Both the position numbers and the translations under genes were made by a program. The notes under the pieces are model-generated. The model worked only from the letters and a program-made list of their open reading frames with translations. It was not told the origin of the DNA and did no database searches. Shown here one piece after another: positions 41,436-50,376 of a stretch of DNA of 64,000 nt (its first letter is position 1; each line of letters opens with the position of its first letter). The stretch is from Peribacillus loiseleuriae. Its GTDB lineage: Bacteria; Bacillota; Bacilli; Bacillales; DSM-1321. The DNA lies in NCBI RefSeq assembly GCF_001183985.1, contig NZ_LFZW01000001.1, forward strand, positions 145,261 through 209,260. The letters are read 5' to 3'.

Positions 41436-42329
41436 TTGTTGAACGATACGCCAACCATTGGAAAAACACTTAAAGCTTTGCTCTATTTAGCTCCCGCCCT
41501 CCTTATTATCGGTACGTTTAATATTTATCCAATCATCAAGTCATTTTTAATGAGCTTTTATACCGACTATGATTATTTTAAAGATATTGTTAATGAGCGA
41601 GGACTAAGTAACTATAGCTATATTTTCCAAGATCCAGAGTTTTGGCTTTCTATGAAAAATACGATGATCTTTGTGATCGGTGTTGTACCCATTTCTATCA
41701 TCTTATCTTTGGGAATTGCCGTTTTATTGAATCAAAAGATAAAATTTAGAGGTTTTTTCAGAACCGTGTATTTCATTCCATTTGTTACATCTGTTGTGGC
41801 CGTTTCCATCGTATGGCGTTGGATTTTCCACACTCAGTATGGATTACTTAACCACTTCCTTGGTTTCTTTGGAGTATCGCCAATCAAGTGGTTATCAGAT
41901 CCGCAAATGGCCATGCCAGCGCTTATTATTTTAGCGGTTTGGAAGGGGCTCGGTTATAACATTATTATCTTTTTAGCGGGGTTACAAAATATTAATCAGC
42001 AATACTATTTAGCAGCGAAAATAGATGGAGCATCGTCTTGGCAAAGATTTAAAAACATCACAGTTCCATTGTTATCATCAACCACTTTCTTTATTTCAAT
42101 TATATCAATAATCAACTCGTTTAAAGTATTTGATGAGGTGTTTGCGTTATTTGGTGGACAACCAGGTCCTGCAAATAGTGCACAAACCGTTGTGTATTAT
42201 ATCTTTAATAAATTTTATGGAGAATGGGACTTTGGTGTTGCATCAGCAGCCGCTTATGCTTTGTTTATCGTTATTTTTATCCTGACCCTCGTACAATTAT
42301 ACGTGGGTAAACGTAAGGTCAACTACTAA
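41436..42329 (+). CDS. ugpA: ABC transporter permease, UgpA/MalF type
   Basis: Inner-membrane permease of 297 residues with six predicted helices and the cytoplasmic EAA-like loop AKIDGASSWQRFKNITVPLL that docks the ATPase. TTG 41436 (or the next codon TTG 41439) is taken as start, 9 nt after the ugpC stop and behind GGAGGGAG. It pairs with the following UgpE-type permease. The family imports sn-glycerol-3-phosphate, glycerophosphodiesters or other small organic solutes; the apparent Pho control favours a phosphorylated substrate. Confidence 0.88.
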   Translation: MLNDTPTIGKTLKALLYLAPALLIIGTFNIYPIIKSFLMSFYTDYDYFKDIVNERGLSNYSYIFQDPEFWLSMKNTMIFVIGVVPISIILSLGIAVLLNQKIKFRGFFRTVYFIPFVTSVVAVSIVWRWIFHTQYGLLNHFLGFFGVSPIKWLSDPQMAMPALIILAVWKGLGYNIIIFLAGLQNINQQYYLAAKIDGASSWQRFKNITVPLLSSTTFFISIISIINSFKVFDEVFALFGGQPGPANSAQTVVYYIFNKFYGEWDFGVASAAAYALFIVIFILTLVQLYVGKRKVNY

Positions 42330-42345
42330 TGAAGGAGGGAGAAAT

Positions 42346-43170
42346 TTGCAAAGAGAAGCTCTCTCAAAAGGTTTTGTATATACGTTATTAATAATTGGTG
42401 GTCTGTTAATGATTTTGCCATTCGTATGGATGATTAGTACCTCCTTAAAAGCGCCAAATGAGGTCATGATCATGCCACCGAAATGGATCCCAGATATTTT
42501 CCACTGGGACAATTATGTAACTGCTTGGACGATGGCTCCATTTGCTCGCTATACATTGAATAGCCTAGTTGTTGTAATTGCCAGCACAATTGGTGAATTA
42601 ATTACGACGATATTGGCCGCTTATGCCTTTTCGCGAATTAACTTTTATGGACGAGATATTGCGTTCGCTGTATTACTTGGAACAATGATGGTTCCAGGTG
42701 AAGTATTGTTAATTCCTAATTTCGTCACACTAGCCAATTTAGGGTGGATTGACCAATACGAGGCGCTCATTATCCCTTGGTTAGCAAGTATTTTCAGTAT
42801 TTTTCTATTACGACAATTTTTCCTTTCGATTCCAAAGGAGTTATCATTTGCTGCAAAGATTGACGGATGTAGTGATTTTCGGTTTTTATGGTCTATCATG
42901 GTACCACTTGCAAAGCCGGCTTTAATCACGATTGCTCTATTAAAAGCAATCGGTAGCTGGAATGCGTTTTTATGGCCACTAATCGTAACAAGTTCTGAGA
43001 ATATGCGTACTCTTCCAGTAGGATTAACGTCTTTCAGTACAGACGCAGGTACGATGTATGAGCTATTAATGGCTGCTTCTACAATGATTATCTTACCAAT
43101 GATTATTTTATATATCATTCTACAAAAGTACATCATTGAAGGAGTAGCGAGAGCGGGTATTAAAGGGTAA
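42346..43170 (+). CDS. ugpE: ABC transporter permease, UgpE/MalG type
   Basis: 274-residue permease with six predicted helices and the EAA loop FAAKIDGCSDFRFLWSIMVP. Signature stretches LPFVWMISTSLKAPNEVMIM and the C-terminal YIIEGVARAGIKG are typical of the carbohydrate uptake 1 (CUT1) permeases. TTG 42346 is preceded by GGAGGGAG at about 42334. It is 16 nt after the ugpA-like gene and forms the second half of the channel. Confidence 0.88.
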   Translation: MQREALSKGFVYTLLIIGGLLMILPFVWMISTSLKAPNEVMIMPPKWIPDIFHWDNYVTAWTMAPFARYTLNSLVVVIASTIGELITTILAAYAFSRINFYGRDIAFAVLLGTMMVPGEVLLIPNFVTLANLGWIDQYEALIIPWLASIFSIFLLRQFFLSIPKELSFAAKIDGCSDFRFLWSIMVPLAKPALITIALLKAIGSWNAFLWPLIVTSSENMRTLPVGLTSFSTDAGTMYELLMAASTMIILPMIILYIILQKYIIEGVARAGIKG

Positions 43171-43290
43171 AGAATGTTTGAAAAGTCATGAAACGGATCA
43201 TGTGAATGACTTTAAGGAGGTGGTGTTCCACCACGTTGAATTCCAGCAACATGCAAGATAATAATTAAACGTTAACGGAGGGTTTATTAG

Positions 43291-44634
43291 GTGAAAAGAT
43301 TCCTTTTACTAGCTATAACAGCCATTTTGACATTTGCTTTAGCCGCTTGTTCAAATGGTTCAACTGCAAAAACGAATTCATCAAATAGCGAAAAATCAGA
43401 TTCAAAAAATGGACAAACGAGTGGGATCACGACAACGATTGATAAACCAGTTACGATTGAATTTTGGCATGCAATGACCGGACATTTAGGTGAAACACTA
43501 CAAAAAATGACAGATGAATTTAACAATTCACAAGAAAATATTACAGTTAAACTTGTGAGCCAAGGGAACTATGGCGATCTATCTAAGAAAGTAATGGCTT
43601 CTGCAAAAGCGCGTACTTTACCTGTCATGTCACAGGCCTATGAAGATTGGATGACACAATATATCCAAAATGACCTCATTACAGATTTAACACCTTATGT
43701 GCAAGATGAGAAATATGGGTGGACGGACGAGGAGTACAACGACATTGTAAAGGTTTTCCGTGATGCGAATACTTGGGATGGAAAATTATATGGAGTACCG
43801 TTCAATAAAAGTACAGAGATTCTTTACTATAATACAGATATGTTTAAAGAAAATAATTTAGAAGCTCCAACGACTTGGGAAGAGCTACGTAATGCTGCGC
43901 AAAAGTTAACGAATAAAGATAAAAAAGTTGTAGGGCTAGGGCTTGAGAATTCAATTGGCACTTCATTCCCTACATGGGTGAGACAAGCTGGTGGAACGTT
44001 CCTTGATGAAGGAAGTAACAAAATTATGTTTGATTCACCAGAAGGAAAAGAAGCACTTGAATTCTTAAATGGCATGATGGTAGATGGAATTGCACGATTA
44101 GCTGGAGAAGATGAATACATGTCTAACCCATTTGGTCGTGGAGACACAGGTATCTATATCGGATCGTCGGCAGGTATCCCATTTGTGTCACAAGCAGCAG
44201 AAGGTAATATTAACTGGTCTGCGGCTCCACTGCCAAAAGGTAAAGTGGGAGCAACTTCTTTCCAAGGCACCAACATAACAGTATTTTCTTCTGCAACAGA
44301 TGAAGAAAAACTAGCAGCATGGGAATATTTGAAATTTATGACAAGCAAAGAGCAAACGGTATTCTGGGCGAAAGAAACGGGATACATTCCTGTTCGTACA
44401 TCTGCACTAGAAGATCCAACTTGGAAGCAATATATCGAGGAAAACCCAGTGTACGGTGTGGGACAACTACAATTTGAATCTGGCTTCTACGATCCACGTC
44501 CAGTCGGGGCTTTTGATATGAAGAATGTTGTATCAAAAGAAGTTCAATCCGTTCTTCTTGGACAAAAAAAAGTTGATCAAGGTTTAGCAGATGCAGCAAA
44601 AGGTGCACAAGACGCACTAGATAAAGCGAAGTAA
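43291..44634 (+). CDS. ugpB: ABC transporter substrate-binding lipoprotein, UgpB type
   Basis: Extracellular solute receptor of 447 residues. A lipoprotein signal peptide (MKRFLLLAITAILTFALAAC, lipobox LAAC, Cys20) is followed by a Ser/Asn-rich linker and the CUT1-type binding fold (IEFWHAMTGHLGETLQKMTD, then WDGKLYGVPFNKSTEILYYN). Similar wording appears in glycerol-3-phosphate-binding UgpB proteins. GTG 43291 follows GGAGGG. The 120-nt gap after the permease gene may hold a processing or differential-expression element. A partial hairpin at 44680 follows. Confidence 0.88.
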   Translation: MKRFLLLAITAILTFALAACSNGSTAKTNSSNSEKSDSKNGQTSGITTTIDKPVTIEFWHAMTGHLGETLQKMTDEFNNSQENITVKLVSQGNYGDLSKKVMASAKARTLPVMSQAYEDWMTQYIQNDLITDLTPYVQDEKYGWTDEEYNDIVKVFRDANTWDGKLYGVPFNKSTEILYYNTDMFKENNLEAPTTWEELRNAAQKLTNKDKKVVGLGLENSIGTSFPTWVRQAGGTFLDEGSNKIMFDSPEGKEALEFLNGMMVDGIARLAGEDEYMSNPFGRGDTGIYIGSSAGIPFVSQAAEGNINWSAAPLPKGKVGATSFQGTNITVFSSATDEEKLAAWEYLKFMTSKEQTVFWAKETGYIPVRTSALEDPTWKQYIEENPVYGVGQLQFESGFYDPRPVGAFDMKNVVSKEVQSVLLGQKKVDQGLADAAKGAQDALDKAK

Positions 44635-44679
44635 TGAAGAAAGAAGCAGAAAAGGATATTCTTATTTACTAATAAAACA

Positions 44680-44727
44680 AAGAGGTTGTCTTTGGGGTCA
44701 TAGCCCTAAGCTTTTAGGCAGCCTCTT
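44680..44727 (+). promoter_or_regulatory. Hairpin between the Ugp-type operon and the MBL gene
   Basis: AAGAGGTTGT/GCAGCCTCTT long stem with a large internal loop, without a T-run; perhaps a leaky terminator that lowers expression of the two downstream hydrolase genes. Confidence 0.45.
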
Positions 44728-44768
44728 ATCAAATGAATTTGATAATTTGAATGGATGGGGTGATTTGG

Positions 44769-46172
44769 GTGGCAACACTCGAACGGACAAATATTCGTTT
44801 TTTTGGTGGGTTACGAACAATTGGTGGAACAATCGTGACAGTGGAATATAAAGATTCTAGAGTTGTGTTTGACTTTGGATTAAAATACGATCCTGCCAAT
44901 AACTTTTTTGACGGAAAGCTTCAATTGCGCACAACTTCCATTGTTCAAGATTATTTACGTTTAGGCATGATTCCAAAGATAGATGGTCTATATTCCGAAA
45001 AGGACTTAGCGGGAAATGAAGGCGTTATTCCTGCAGAATTAGACAAACGGCAAACAGCTGTGATTATTTCCCATATCCATCTTGATCATATTGGTGCCAT
45101 GGGAACGATTGCTCCTGAAATACCTGTATATCTTACAAGCGATTCACTAAAGCTCTATCATGCTCTTGACACGATCGGAGAAGGTGTGCCAGGGAACAGA
45201 GATTATCAGAACTGTGATTATGACCAATCTTTCAGTGTTGGCGAAATAATAGTTACTCCAATCCAAGTAGATCACGACATATTAGGAGCCTGTGCATTCC
45301 ATATTGAAACGCCAGAGGGGTCTATATTCTACACGGGTGATCTTCGATTACATGGTAACTATCCAGAACGAATCGAGCAAATGATTCAAAAAGCAAAAGA
45401 ATGTGGTTTTGATGTTCTTATTATGGAAGGAACGACTTTAAATAGTGTAGAAGTACAGCGAGATTCGATGGTTTCAACGAATAAAATTTTTGAAGACCTT
45501 TTAACGGAGGCTCAATTGCCGAGAAAAATGGTAGAAGCTTTAGAAGAAGCAAAAGGGGTTGGCTGTTTCAATATTTATAATCGAAACCTTGATCGAATAG
45601 AAGGTATTTTAACAGCAGGAAAAAGTAGTAAACGAATCGTAGTATTTGAACCGGAACTGGCATATCTTGCATCCTTGTTCATGCCTGAAAGTGAATTCGC
45701 TGTTTATTTATCTTCCCAAACGAAAGAAGAGATGAAGAACGATTCATTATTAGAATGGAAGAAAGCTGTACTCGAGCGATATGAAACATTGGATGCTGTC
45801 CAAATCAATGAAGACCCTTCGCGTTATTTTGTACAAAATAGTTATGAACAGACAATGGAGATGTTTGATTTACACGTAGAAAATGGCGTTTATATTCATT
45901 CAAACGGCGTACCGTTGGGGGATTTCGATCCATCTTATCAAAACTTGAAAAACTTCTTAAAAAGAATCGGTATCAATCACGTACTTGTTGGAACATCAGG
46001 CCACGCGATTCCGAATCATTTACAATATATTGTAGACGAACTCGATCCGGATTTCTTAATTCCACTTCATAGTTTTCATCCGGAACGATTAATTCCTAGG
46101 CGCGGTAAGCAAGTATTACCTGAGTATGGTGTGACGTATGTGTTGAAGAACCACGAGTTAACAAAACAGTAA
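44769..46172 (+). CDS. Metallo-beta-lactamase-fold protein, RNase J-like
   Basis: Cytosolic MBL-fold hydrolase of about 467 residues. The metal site HxHxDH is seen in IISHIHLDHIGAMG, further ligands in VDHDILGACAFHIET and FYTGDLRLHGNY, and the C-terminal His in LIPLHSFHPER. The layout (MBL, beta-CASP-like insertion, MBL) resembles RNase J or predicted phosphodiesterases, but it lacks the C-terminal RNA-binding domain of RNase J. GTG 44769 is preferred (GGATGGGGTGA upstream), with ATG 44751 possible. It follows the importer and precedes a phosphoesterase, suggesting that it acts on an imported phosphodiester. Substrate inferred only. Confidence 0.75.
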   Translation: MATLERTNIRFFGGLRTIGGTIVTVEYKDSRVVFDFGLKYDPANNFFDGKLQLRTTSIVQDYLRLGMIPKIDGLYSEKDLAGNEGVIPAELDKRQTAVIISHIHLDHIGAMGTIAPEIPVYLTSDSLKLYHALDTIGEGVPGNRDYQNCDYDQSFSVGEIIVTPIQVDHDILGACAFHIETPEGSIFYTGDLRLHGNYPERIEQMIQKAKECGFDVLIMEGTTLNSVEVQRDSMVSTNKIFEDLLTEAQLPRKMVEALEEAKGVGCFNIYNRNLDRIEGILTAGKSSKRIVVFEPELAYLASLFMPESEFAVYLSSQTKEEMKNDSLLEWKKAVLERYETLDAVQINEDPSRYFVQNSYEQTMEMFDLHVENGVYIHSNGVPLGDFDPSYQNLKNFLKRIGINHVLVGTSGHAIPNHLQYIVDELDPDFLIPLHSFHPERLIPRRGKQVLPEYGVTYVLKNHELTKQ

Positions 46173-46309
46173 GAGTGAGCATTGGCACTAGAAATATCAT
46201 ATCTCATAAACTTGTTGGATTTACGATCTTATAAATGATTATATTCGAGATAAATAGAAATTCATATTCTGGTTCTGATTAAAGAGCTAAAAAACAATGG
46301 AGGTGATAC

Positions 46310-47935
46310 ATGGTGGATAACGACGAAACAATTAAGTTAACCATTCTTTATACAAGTGATATTCACGGAAGCATCTATCCAATTAACTATGCAAATAACG
46401 AGACGGTCGAATGGGGATTAAGTAAGATAGCCACGAAGGTTAAGATGGAAAGGGCCGAAGATCCCGATTTACTATTGATTGATAATGGTGATCTGATTCA
46501 AGGCTCGCCCTTAACCTATCATTATGGACAATTTTTACAGGATAAAGAACATCCGATGGTACGCCTTTTAAATCATTTATCATATGATGCGGCCATCATT
46601 GGCAATCACGAGTTTAATTATGGTCTTGATCTGCTAAATCAAGCTGTAAATGAATCTAATTTTCCATGGTTATCTGCAAATACGATCGATTCAATCTCAG
46701 GTAAGCCATATTTCGGTAGACCGTACATTATCAAAGAAATAAAATCTGTGAAAGTTGCCATATTAGGTATTACGACACATTACATCCCGAATTGGGAAAA
46801 GCCTGAAAATATTCAGGGGATTGAATTTAAAAACACGTTGCAAGAAACGAAGAAATGGGCTTCATATTTGAAAGAAAAAGAGAAACCAGATGTATTAATT
46901 GTTTCGTATCATGGTGGTTTTGAAAGGGATTTAGAAACAGGTGAACCAACTGAAGTCCTTACAGGAGAGAATCAAGGGTTTGCGATTTGTCAGGAAGTTG
47001 AAGGAATTGATGTGTTATTAACAGGTCATCAGCACCGTGAGCTTACAGGCAAGATTAATGGGGTGGAAGTCATTCAGCCATCCTTCAAAGGGCAGGCATT
47101 GGGGAAAATAACCGTAAGCTTGAATAAGCAAAAAGAGATTCTTGAAAAAAACTCCGAATTGTTATGGATGGATGAAGTTGAAGTGGATACAGAGATCCTC
47201 AAACTTACTTTAAAGTACGAAGATGAAACGCAAAAATGGCTAGATACACCCATTGGATTCATTGAAGGAGATATGCGGATAACCGACCCGCTACGAATCC
47301 GAACGCAAGATCATCCACTTATTGAGTTTATTAACAAAGTGCAAATGGATGTAGCTGGTGTAGAAATTTCTAATACAGCATTATTTGATAATACCTCACT
47401 CGGCTTTGGCAACCAAGTAACGATGCGTGATATAGTTTCAAACTATATCTATCCTAATACATTAACCGTTTTGCGCTTATCCGGACATGATATCAAAGCG
47501 GCGCTTGAGCAAAGTGCTAGCTACTTTACTATTGATCAAGCGGGAGAGCTTGCGATAAACCCCTCATTCATTCAGCCGAAGCCGCAACACTATAATTATG
47601 ATATGTGGGAAGGCATTGAGTACATTTTGGATATTACAAAACCAATTGGATTGCGTGTAACAAAATTATATTTTAAAGGCAAGCCCTTAAACCTCGATTC
47701 AATGTTCGATGTTGTGATGAATAATTATCGTGCTTGTGGTGGTGGGGATTATATGATGTTTAAAGATAAACTAGTTGTGAAGGATATTCCAATGGATATG
47801 ACGGAGCTAATTGCGAATTATATACGTAAGAGAAAAACGATCCAAGCGACAGCGAACCACAATTGGAATGTTATTTGGAAAAAAGATCTAGTTACCCTTG
47901 GGAATTCGTATGGCATATCTAAGCAAGAGGAATGA
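46310..47935 (+). CDS. Cytosolic 5'-nucleotidase/2',3'-cyclic phosphodiesterase-like protein
   Basis: Two-domain metallophosphatase of 541 residues of the UshA/YfkN/CpdB family. The N-terminal calcineurin-like domain carries all metal motifs: LYTSDIHGS, DNGDLIQGSP, GNHEFNYG, SYHGGFE and LTGHQHRE. The C-terminal substrate-binding domain shows LSGHDIKAALEQS, YNYDMWEGIEYILDIT and YRACGGGDYMMF. Unusually for a family that is mostly exported, there is no signal peptide; the protein starts MVDNDETIKLTILYT. ATG has GGAGGTGA 6 nt upstream. Placement after the Pho-box-controlled importer and an MBL-fold protein suggests release of phosphate from an imported ester inside the cell. Confidence 0.85.
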   Translation: MVDNDETIKLTILYTSDIHGSIYPINYANNETVEWGLSKIATKVKMERAEDPDLLLIDNGDLIQGSPLTYHYGQFLQDKEHPMVRLLNHLSYDAAIIGNHEFNYGLDLLNQAVNESNFPWLSANTIDSISGKPYFGRPYIIKEIKSVKVAILGITTHYIPNWEKPENIQGIEFKNTLQETKKWASYLKEKEKPDVLIVSYHGGFERDLETGEPTEVLTGENQGFAICQEVEGIDVLLTGHQHRELTGKINGVEVIQPSFKGQALGKITVSLNKQKEILEKNSELLWMDEVEVDTEILKLTLKYEDETQKWLDTPIGFIEGDMRITDPLRIRTQDHPLIEFINKVQMDVAGVEISNTALFDNTSLGFGNQVTMRDIVSNYIYPNTLTVLRLSGHDIKAALEQSASYFTIDQAGELAINPSFIQPKPQHYNYDMWEGIEYILDITKPIGLRVTKLYFKGKPLNLDSMFDVVMNNYRACGGGDYMMFKDKLVVKDIPMDMTELIANYIRKRKTIQATANHNWNVIWKKDLVTLGNSYGISKQEE

Positions 47936-48064
47936 CAAAAAATCAATCTACTGGAACTTTTTGCCCAATCTAATTGTAATTTCATAAACATATCTCTTGA
48001 AAATTAACAAGACCTATGGCAAAGTTAATAGATAATAAGGCACTAAACGAATTGAATAACGAAA

Positions 48065-48156
48065 CATGTAGGGGGACCAGTGTTGCTGGTTGAGACCGTA
48101 TCCAATAGATACATACCCTTGGAACCTGATCTGGTTAAAACCAGCGTAGGGAACAT
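48065..48156 (+). promoter_or_regulatory. TPP riboswitch (THI element)
   Basis: Conserved cores are GGGGGACC, TTGAGACC (the CUGAGA-like box), ACCCTTGGAACCTGATCTGG and CCAGCGTAGGGA, with outer pairing ATGT/ACAT. Thiamin pyrophosphate binding should favour the terminator at 48186-48217 and shut off the downstream operon. Confidence 0.95.
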
Positions 48157-48185
48157 ATTTAAACAGGACTCAATTGTTACGATAT

Positions 48186-48217
48186 GCACCCTAGGTATAA
48201 ACCTACGGTGCTTTTTT
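48186..48217 (+). terminator. Riboswitch expression-platform terminator
   Basis: GCACCCTAGGT/ACCTACGGTGC stem with loop ATAA, then TTTTTTA, just after the TPP aptamer and before the first gene. Confidence 0.88.
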
Positions 48218-48306
48218 ACGTAGCGCTGTTCCTATTAAACGTTTACATATCTTCCTCCTTGTTTCTTCGTTTGCTGCTTTGTAAAGACATGTTAAAAGGA
48301 GGAATT

Positions 48307-49302
48307 ATGATGAAGAAATGGCTTGTATTGCTATGCACGGTACTGATTCTCGCTGCTTGTGGGAATAGTAAGGACGATGGTTCGAAGGGAAATAATCAAG
48401 AGAAGCTAAAGAAAGTCACCATGGTTTTAGATTGGACGCCGAATACGAATCATACTGGTTTGTATGTTGCAAAAGAAAATGGGTATTTTGAAGAAAAGGG
48501 ATTAGATGTTGAGATTATAATGCCAGGTGAAGCGGGAGCTAACCAGCTTGTCGCGGCAGGAAAAGCAGAGTTCGGAATTGGCTACCAGGAATCTTTGACA
48601 GAAGCGCGTGTACAAGGTGTGCCATTAGTTTCTATTGCCGCCATTATTCAACATAACACGTCTGGGTTTGCTTCTCCAGCTGATAAGAAAATTACTTCTC
48701 CGAAAGATTACGAAGGCAAGACTTATGGTGGCTGGGGTGCACCTGTCGAGAAGGCTGTCCTTTCTTCTCTGATGAAGCAGGAAAATGGAGATGTGGAAAA
48801 AGTCGGTATTGTGAATATGGGAGATACGGATTTTTTCACAGCGGTTAAACGAGATGTTGATTTTGCTTGGATTTATTATGGATGGACAGGTGTAGAAGCT
48901 GAGCTGCGTGGCGAGAAATTGAATATGCAATATTTGACCGACTACACGGAAAAGCTAGATTACTATACGCCTGTTCTCACAACGAGTGAGAATCTGATAA
49001 AAGAAGATCCAGAGACAGTCCGTTCCTTTGTAGCCGCAGTTTCAAAAGGTTATCAATATACGATTGATCATCCGGATGAAGCGGCTAGCATCTTAATCAA
49101 AGCAGTTCCAGACTTAGATCCGGAATTGGTAAAAGCTAGTCAAAAATGGTTATCACCGAAATATCAAGATGACGCTTCAAAATGGGGTGTTCAAGATCAA
49201 AAGGTTTGGGAAAACTATGCAAGCTGGATGTTAGAGAACGGTTTGCTTGAAAGTGAATTAGACGCAAAAAAAGCATTCACCAATGAATTTTTACCGAAAT
49301 AA
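48307..49302 (+). CDS. thiY: ThiY-type substrate-binding lipoprotein (pyrimidine thiamin precursor)
   Basis: Receptor of the ThiXYZ ABC importer, which in Bacillus takes up the base-degraded thiamin product N-formyl-4-amino-5-aminomethyl-2-methylpyrimidine. The 331 residues begin with a lipoprotein signal (KKWLVLLCTVLILAACGNSK, Cys18-19) followed by the NMT1/THI5-like domain start LDWTPNTNHTGLYVAKENGY and GEAGANQLVAAGKAEFGIGY. ATG 48307 or the adjacent 48310 is the start, behind AAAGGAGG; a longer frame from 48184 overlaps the terminator and is not credible. Controlled by the TPP riboswitch. Confidence 0.92.
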   Translation: MMKKWLVLLCTVLILAACGNSKDDGSKGNNQEKLKKVTMVLDWTPNTNHTGLYVAKENGYFEEKGLDVEIIMPGEAGANQLVAAGKAEFGIGYQESLTEARVQGVPLVSIAAIIQHNTSGFASPADKKITSPKDYEGKTYGGWGAPVEKAVLSSLMKQENGDVEKVGIVNMGDTDFFTAVKRDVDFAWIYYGWTGVEAELRGEKLNMQYLTDYTEKLDYYTPVLTTSENLIKEDPETVRSFVAAVSKGYQYTIDHPDEAASILIKAVPDLDPELVKASQKWLSPKYQDDASKWGVQDQKVWENYASWMLENGLLESELDAKKAFTNEFLPK

Positions 49303-49315
49303 GGAGGAGAGCAAC

Positions 49316-49609
49316 ATGAGCGACTCATTAGTAAGCATTCAAATTATCCCGAAAACAAAAAATGGGGAAGATGTGATTCCTTATGTAGATGAAGCCATAG
49401 CGATTATTCATGACTCTGGAATTAAATATGAAGTTCATCCACTTGAAACAACCATGGAAGGAAATTTGACAGAAATCTTTTCAATTATCGAAAAAATGAA
49501 TCAACGGATGATTGAGATTGGCAGTAGAAATGTGATTTCTCAAGTGAAAATTCTTTATCAACCGAGCGGCGCATCTATGGCTAAATTGACAGAGAAATAT
49601 CGCCCATGA
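49316..49609 (+). CDS. MTH1187-family thiamin-binding protein
   Basis: Small ferredoxin-like protein of 97 residues of the DUF77/MTH1187 family, related to one half of YkoF, which binds thiamin or its hydroxymethylpyrimidine part. Seen: SDSLVSIQIIPKTKNGEDVI, then the conserved YEVHPLETTMEGNLTEIFSI and VKILYQPSG. ATG 49316 has AAGGAGG upstream. Its stop overlaps the ThiX start by 4 nt (ATGA), so translation is coupled. Its place in a TPP-regulated transport operon supports a thiamin-precursor ligand-carrier role. Confidence 0.87.
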   Translation: MSDSLVSIQIIPKTKNGEDVIPYVDEAIAIIHDSGIKYEVHPLETTMEGNLTEIFSIIEKMNQRMIEIGSRNVISQVKILYQPSGASMAKLTEKYRP

Positions 49610-50376
49610 AGATTTGGTATAAAGGATGGAGACCAGCTCTGGTCCTCATCCTTTTATTCATCATATGGGAAGTGTCCTGTCGATTGTTCGAAATACCAAA
49701 ATGGCTTCTACCTTCCCCGACGCAGATTTTGTTAGAAGGAGCAGCTGGATGGCCGAATTACTACCGCCATCTAACATCGACAATTGGATTAGCAATCATC
49801 GGCTTTTTAATTGGCTCAAGCGTAGGTATCGCAGTGGCTATTGGTCTTCACCTTATTCCGAAGCTTAGAGAAGCACTTTATCCGATTATCATTCTCTCGC
49901 AAAATATTCCAATCATTGTGTTGGCGCCACTTCTTGTTATTTGGTTCGGGTTCGGAATATTACCTAAGCTCATTGTCATTACACTTGTTTGTTTTTTTCC
50001 AATCACAGTAGCTGCTTTGGATGGATTTAGACAAACGAGTTCAGAGCTTATGCACTATATGAAAATGGCTGGGGCTTTGAAGAAACAAATTTTTTGGAAA
50101 TTGGAGTGGCCTTATGCGCTACCATCCATTTTCTCAGGCTTGAAGATCTCCGCTACGTATAGCGTGATGGGGGCTGTTATTTCTGAATGGCTTGGGGCAA
50201 AAGAAGGAATTGGCGTCTATATGACATTAGCTTCTTCTTCCTTTCGAACGGACCGTGTCTTTGTCGCCATCTTTTTGATTATGGTTCTGAGTCTGGTATT
50301 CTTTGCCTTGATTGTTTCGCTAGAACGGATGATTGTGAAGTGGAAGCCGAAAGGAGATGGAAAAGGGCGTGACTAA
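49606..50376 (+). CDS. thiX: ThiX-type ABC transporter permease
   Basis: Permease of 256 residues of the SsuC/TauC/ThiX group with about six helices. The EAA loop reads YMKMAGALKKQIFWKLEWPY followed by ALPSIFSGLKISATYSVMGA, typical of this group. ATG 49606 overlaps the previous stop. Partner of ThiY and ThiZ. No defects seen. Confidence 0.9.
   Translation: MKIWYKGWRPALVLILLFIIWEVSCRLFEIPKWLLPSPTQILLEGAAGWPNYYRHLTSTIGLAIIGFLIGSSVGIAVAIGLHLIPKLREALYPIIILSQNIPIIVLAPLLVIWFGFGILPKLIVITLVCFFPITVAALDGFRQTSSELMHYMKMAGALKKQIFWKLEWPYALPSIFSGLKISATYSVMGAVISEWLGAKEGIGVYMTLASSSFRTDRVFVAIFLIMVLSLVFFALIVSLERMIVKWKPKGDGKGRD

Noticed and set aside
44751-44768. ATG 44751 as start of the MBL-fold gene
   Set aside because: The ribosome-binding site GGATGGGGTGA lies downstream of it, favouring GTG 44769; the difference is six residues.
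48184-48306. N-terminal extension of ThiY from ATG 48184
   Set aside because: It would be translated from the riboswitch terminator, and a proper lipoprotein signal starts at 48307.
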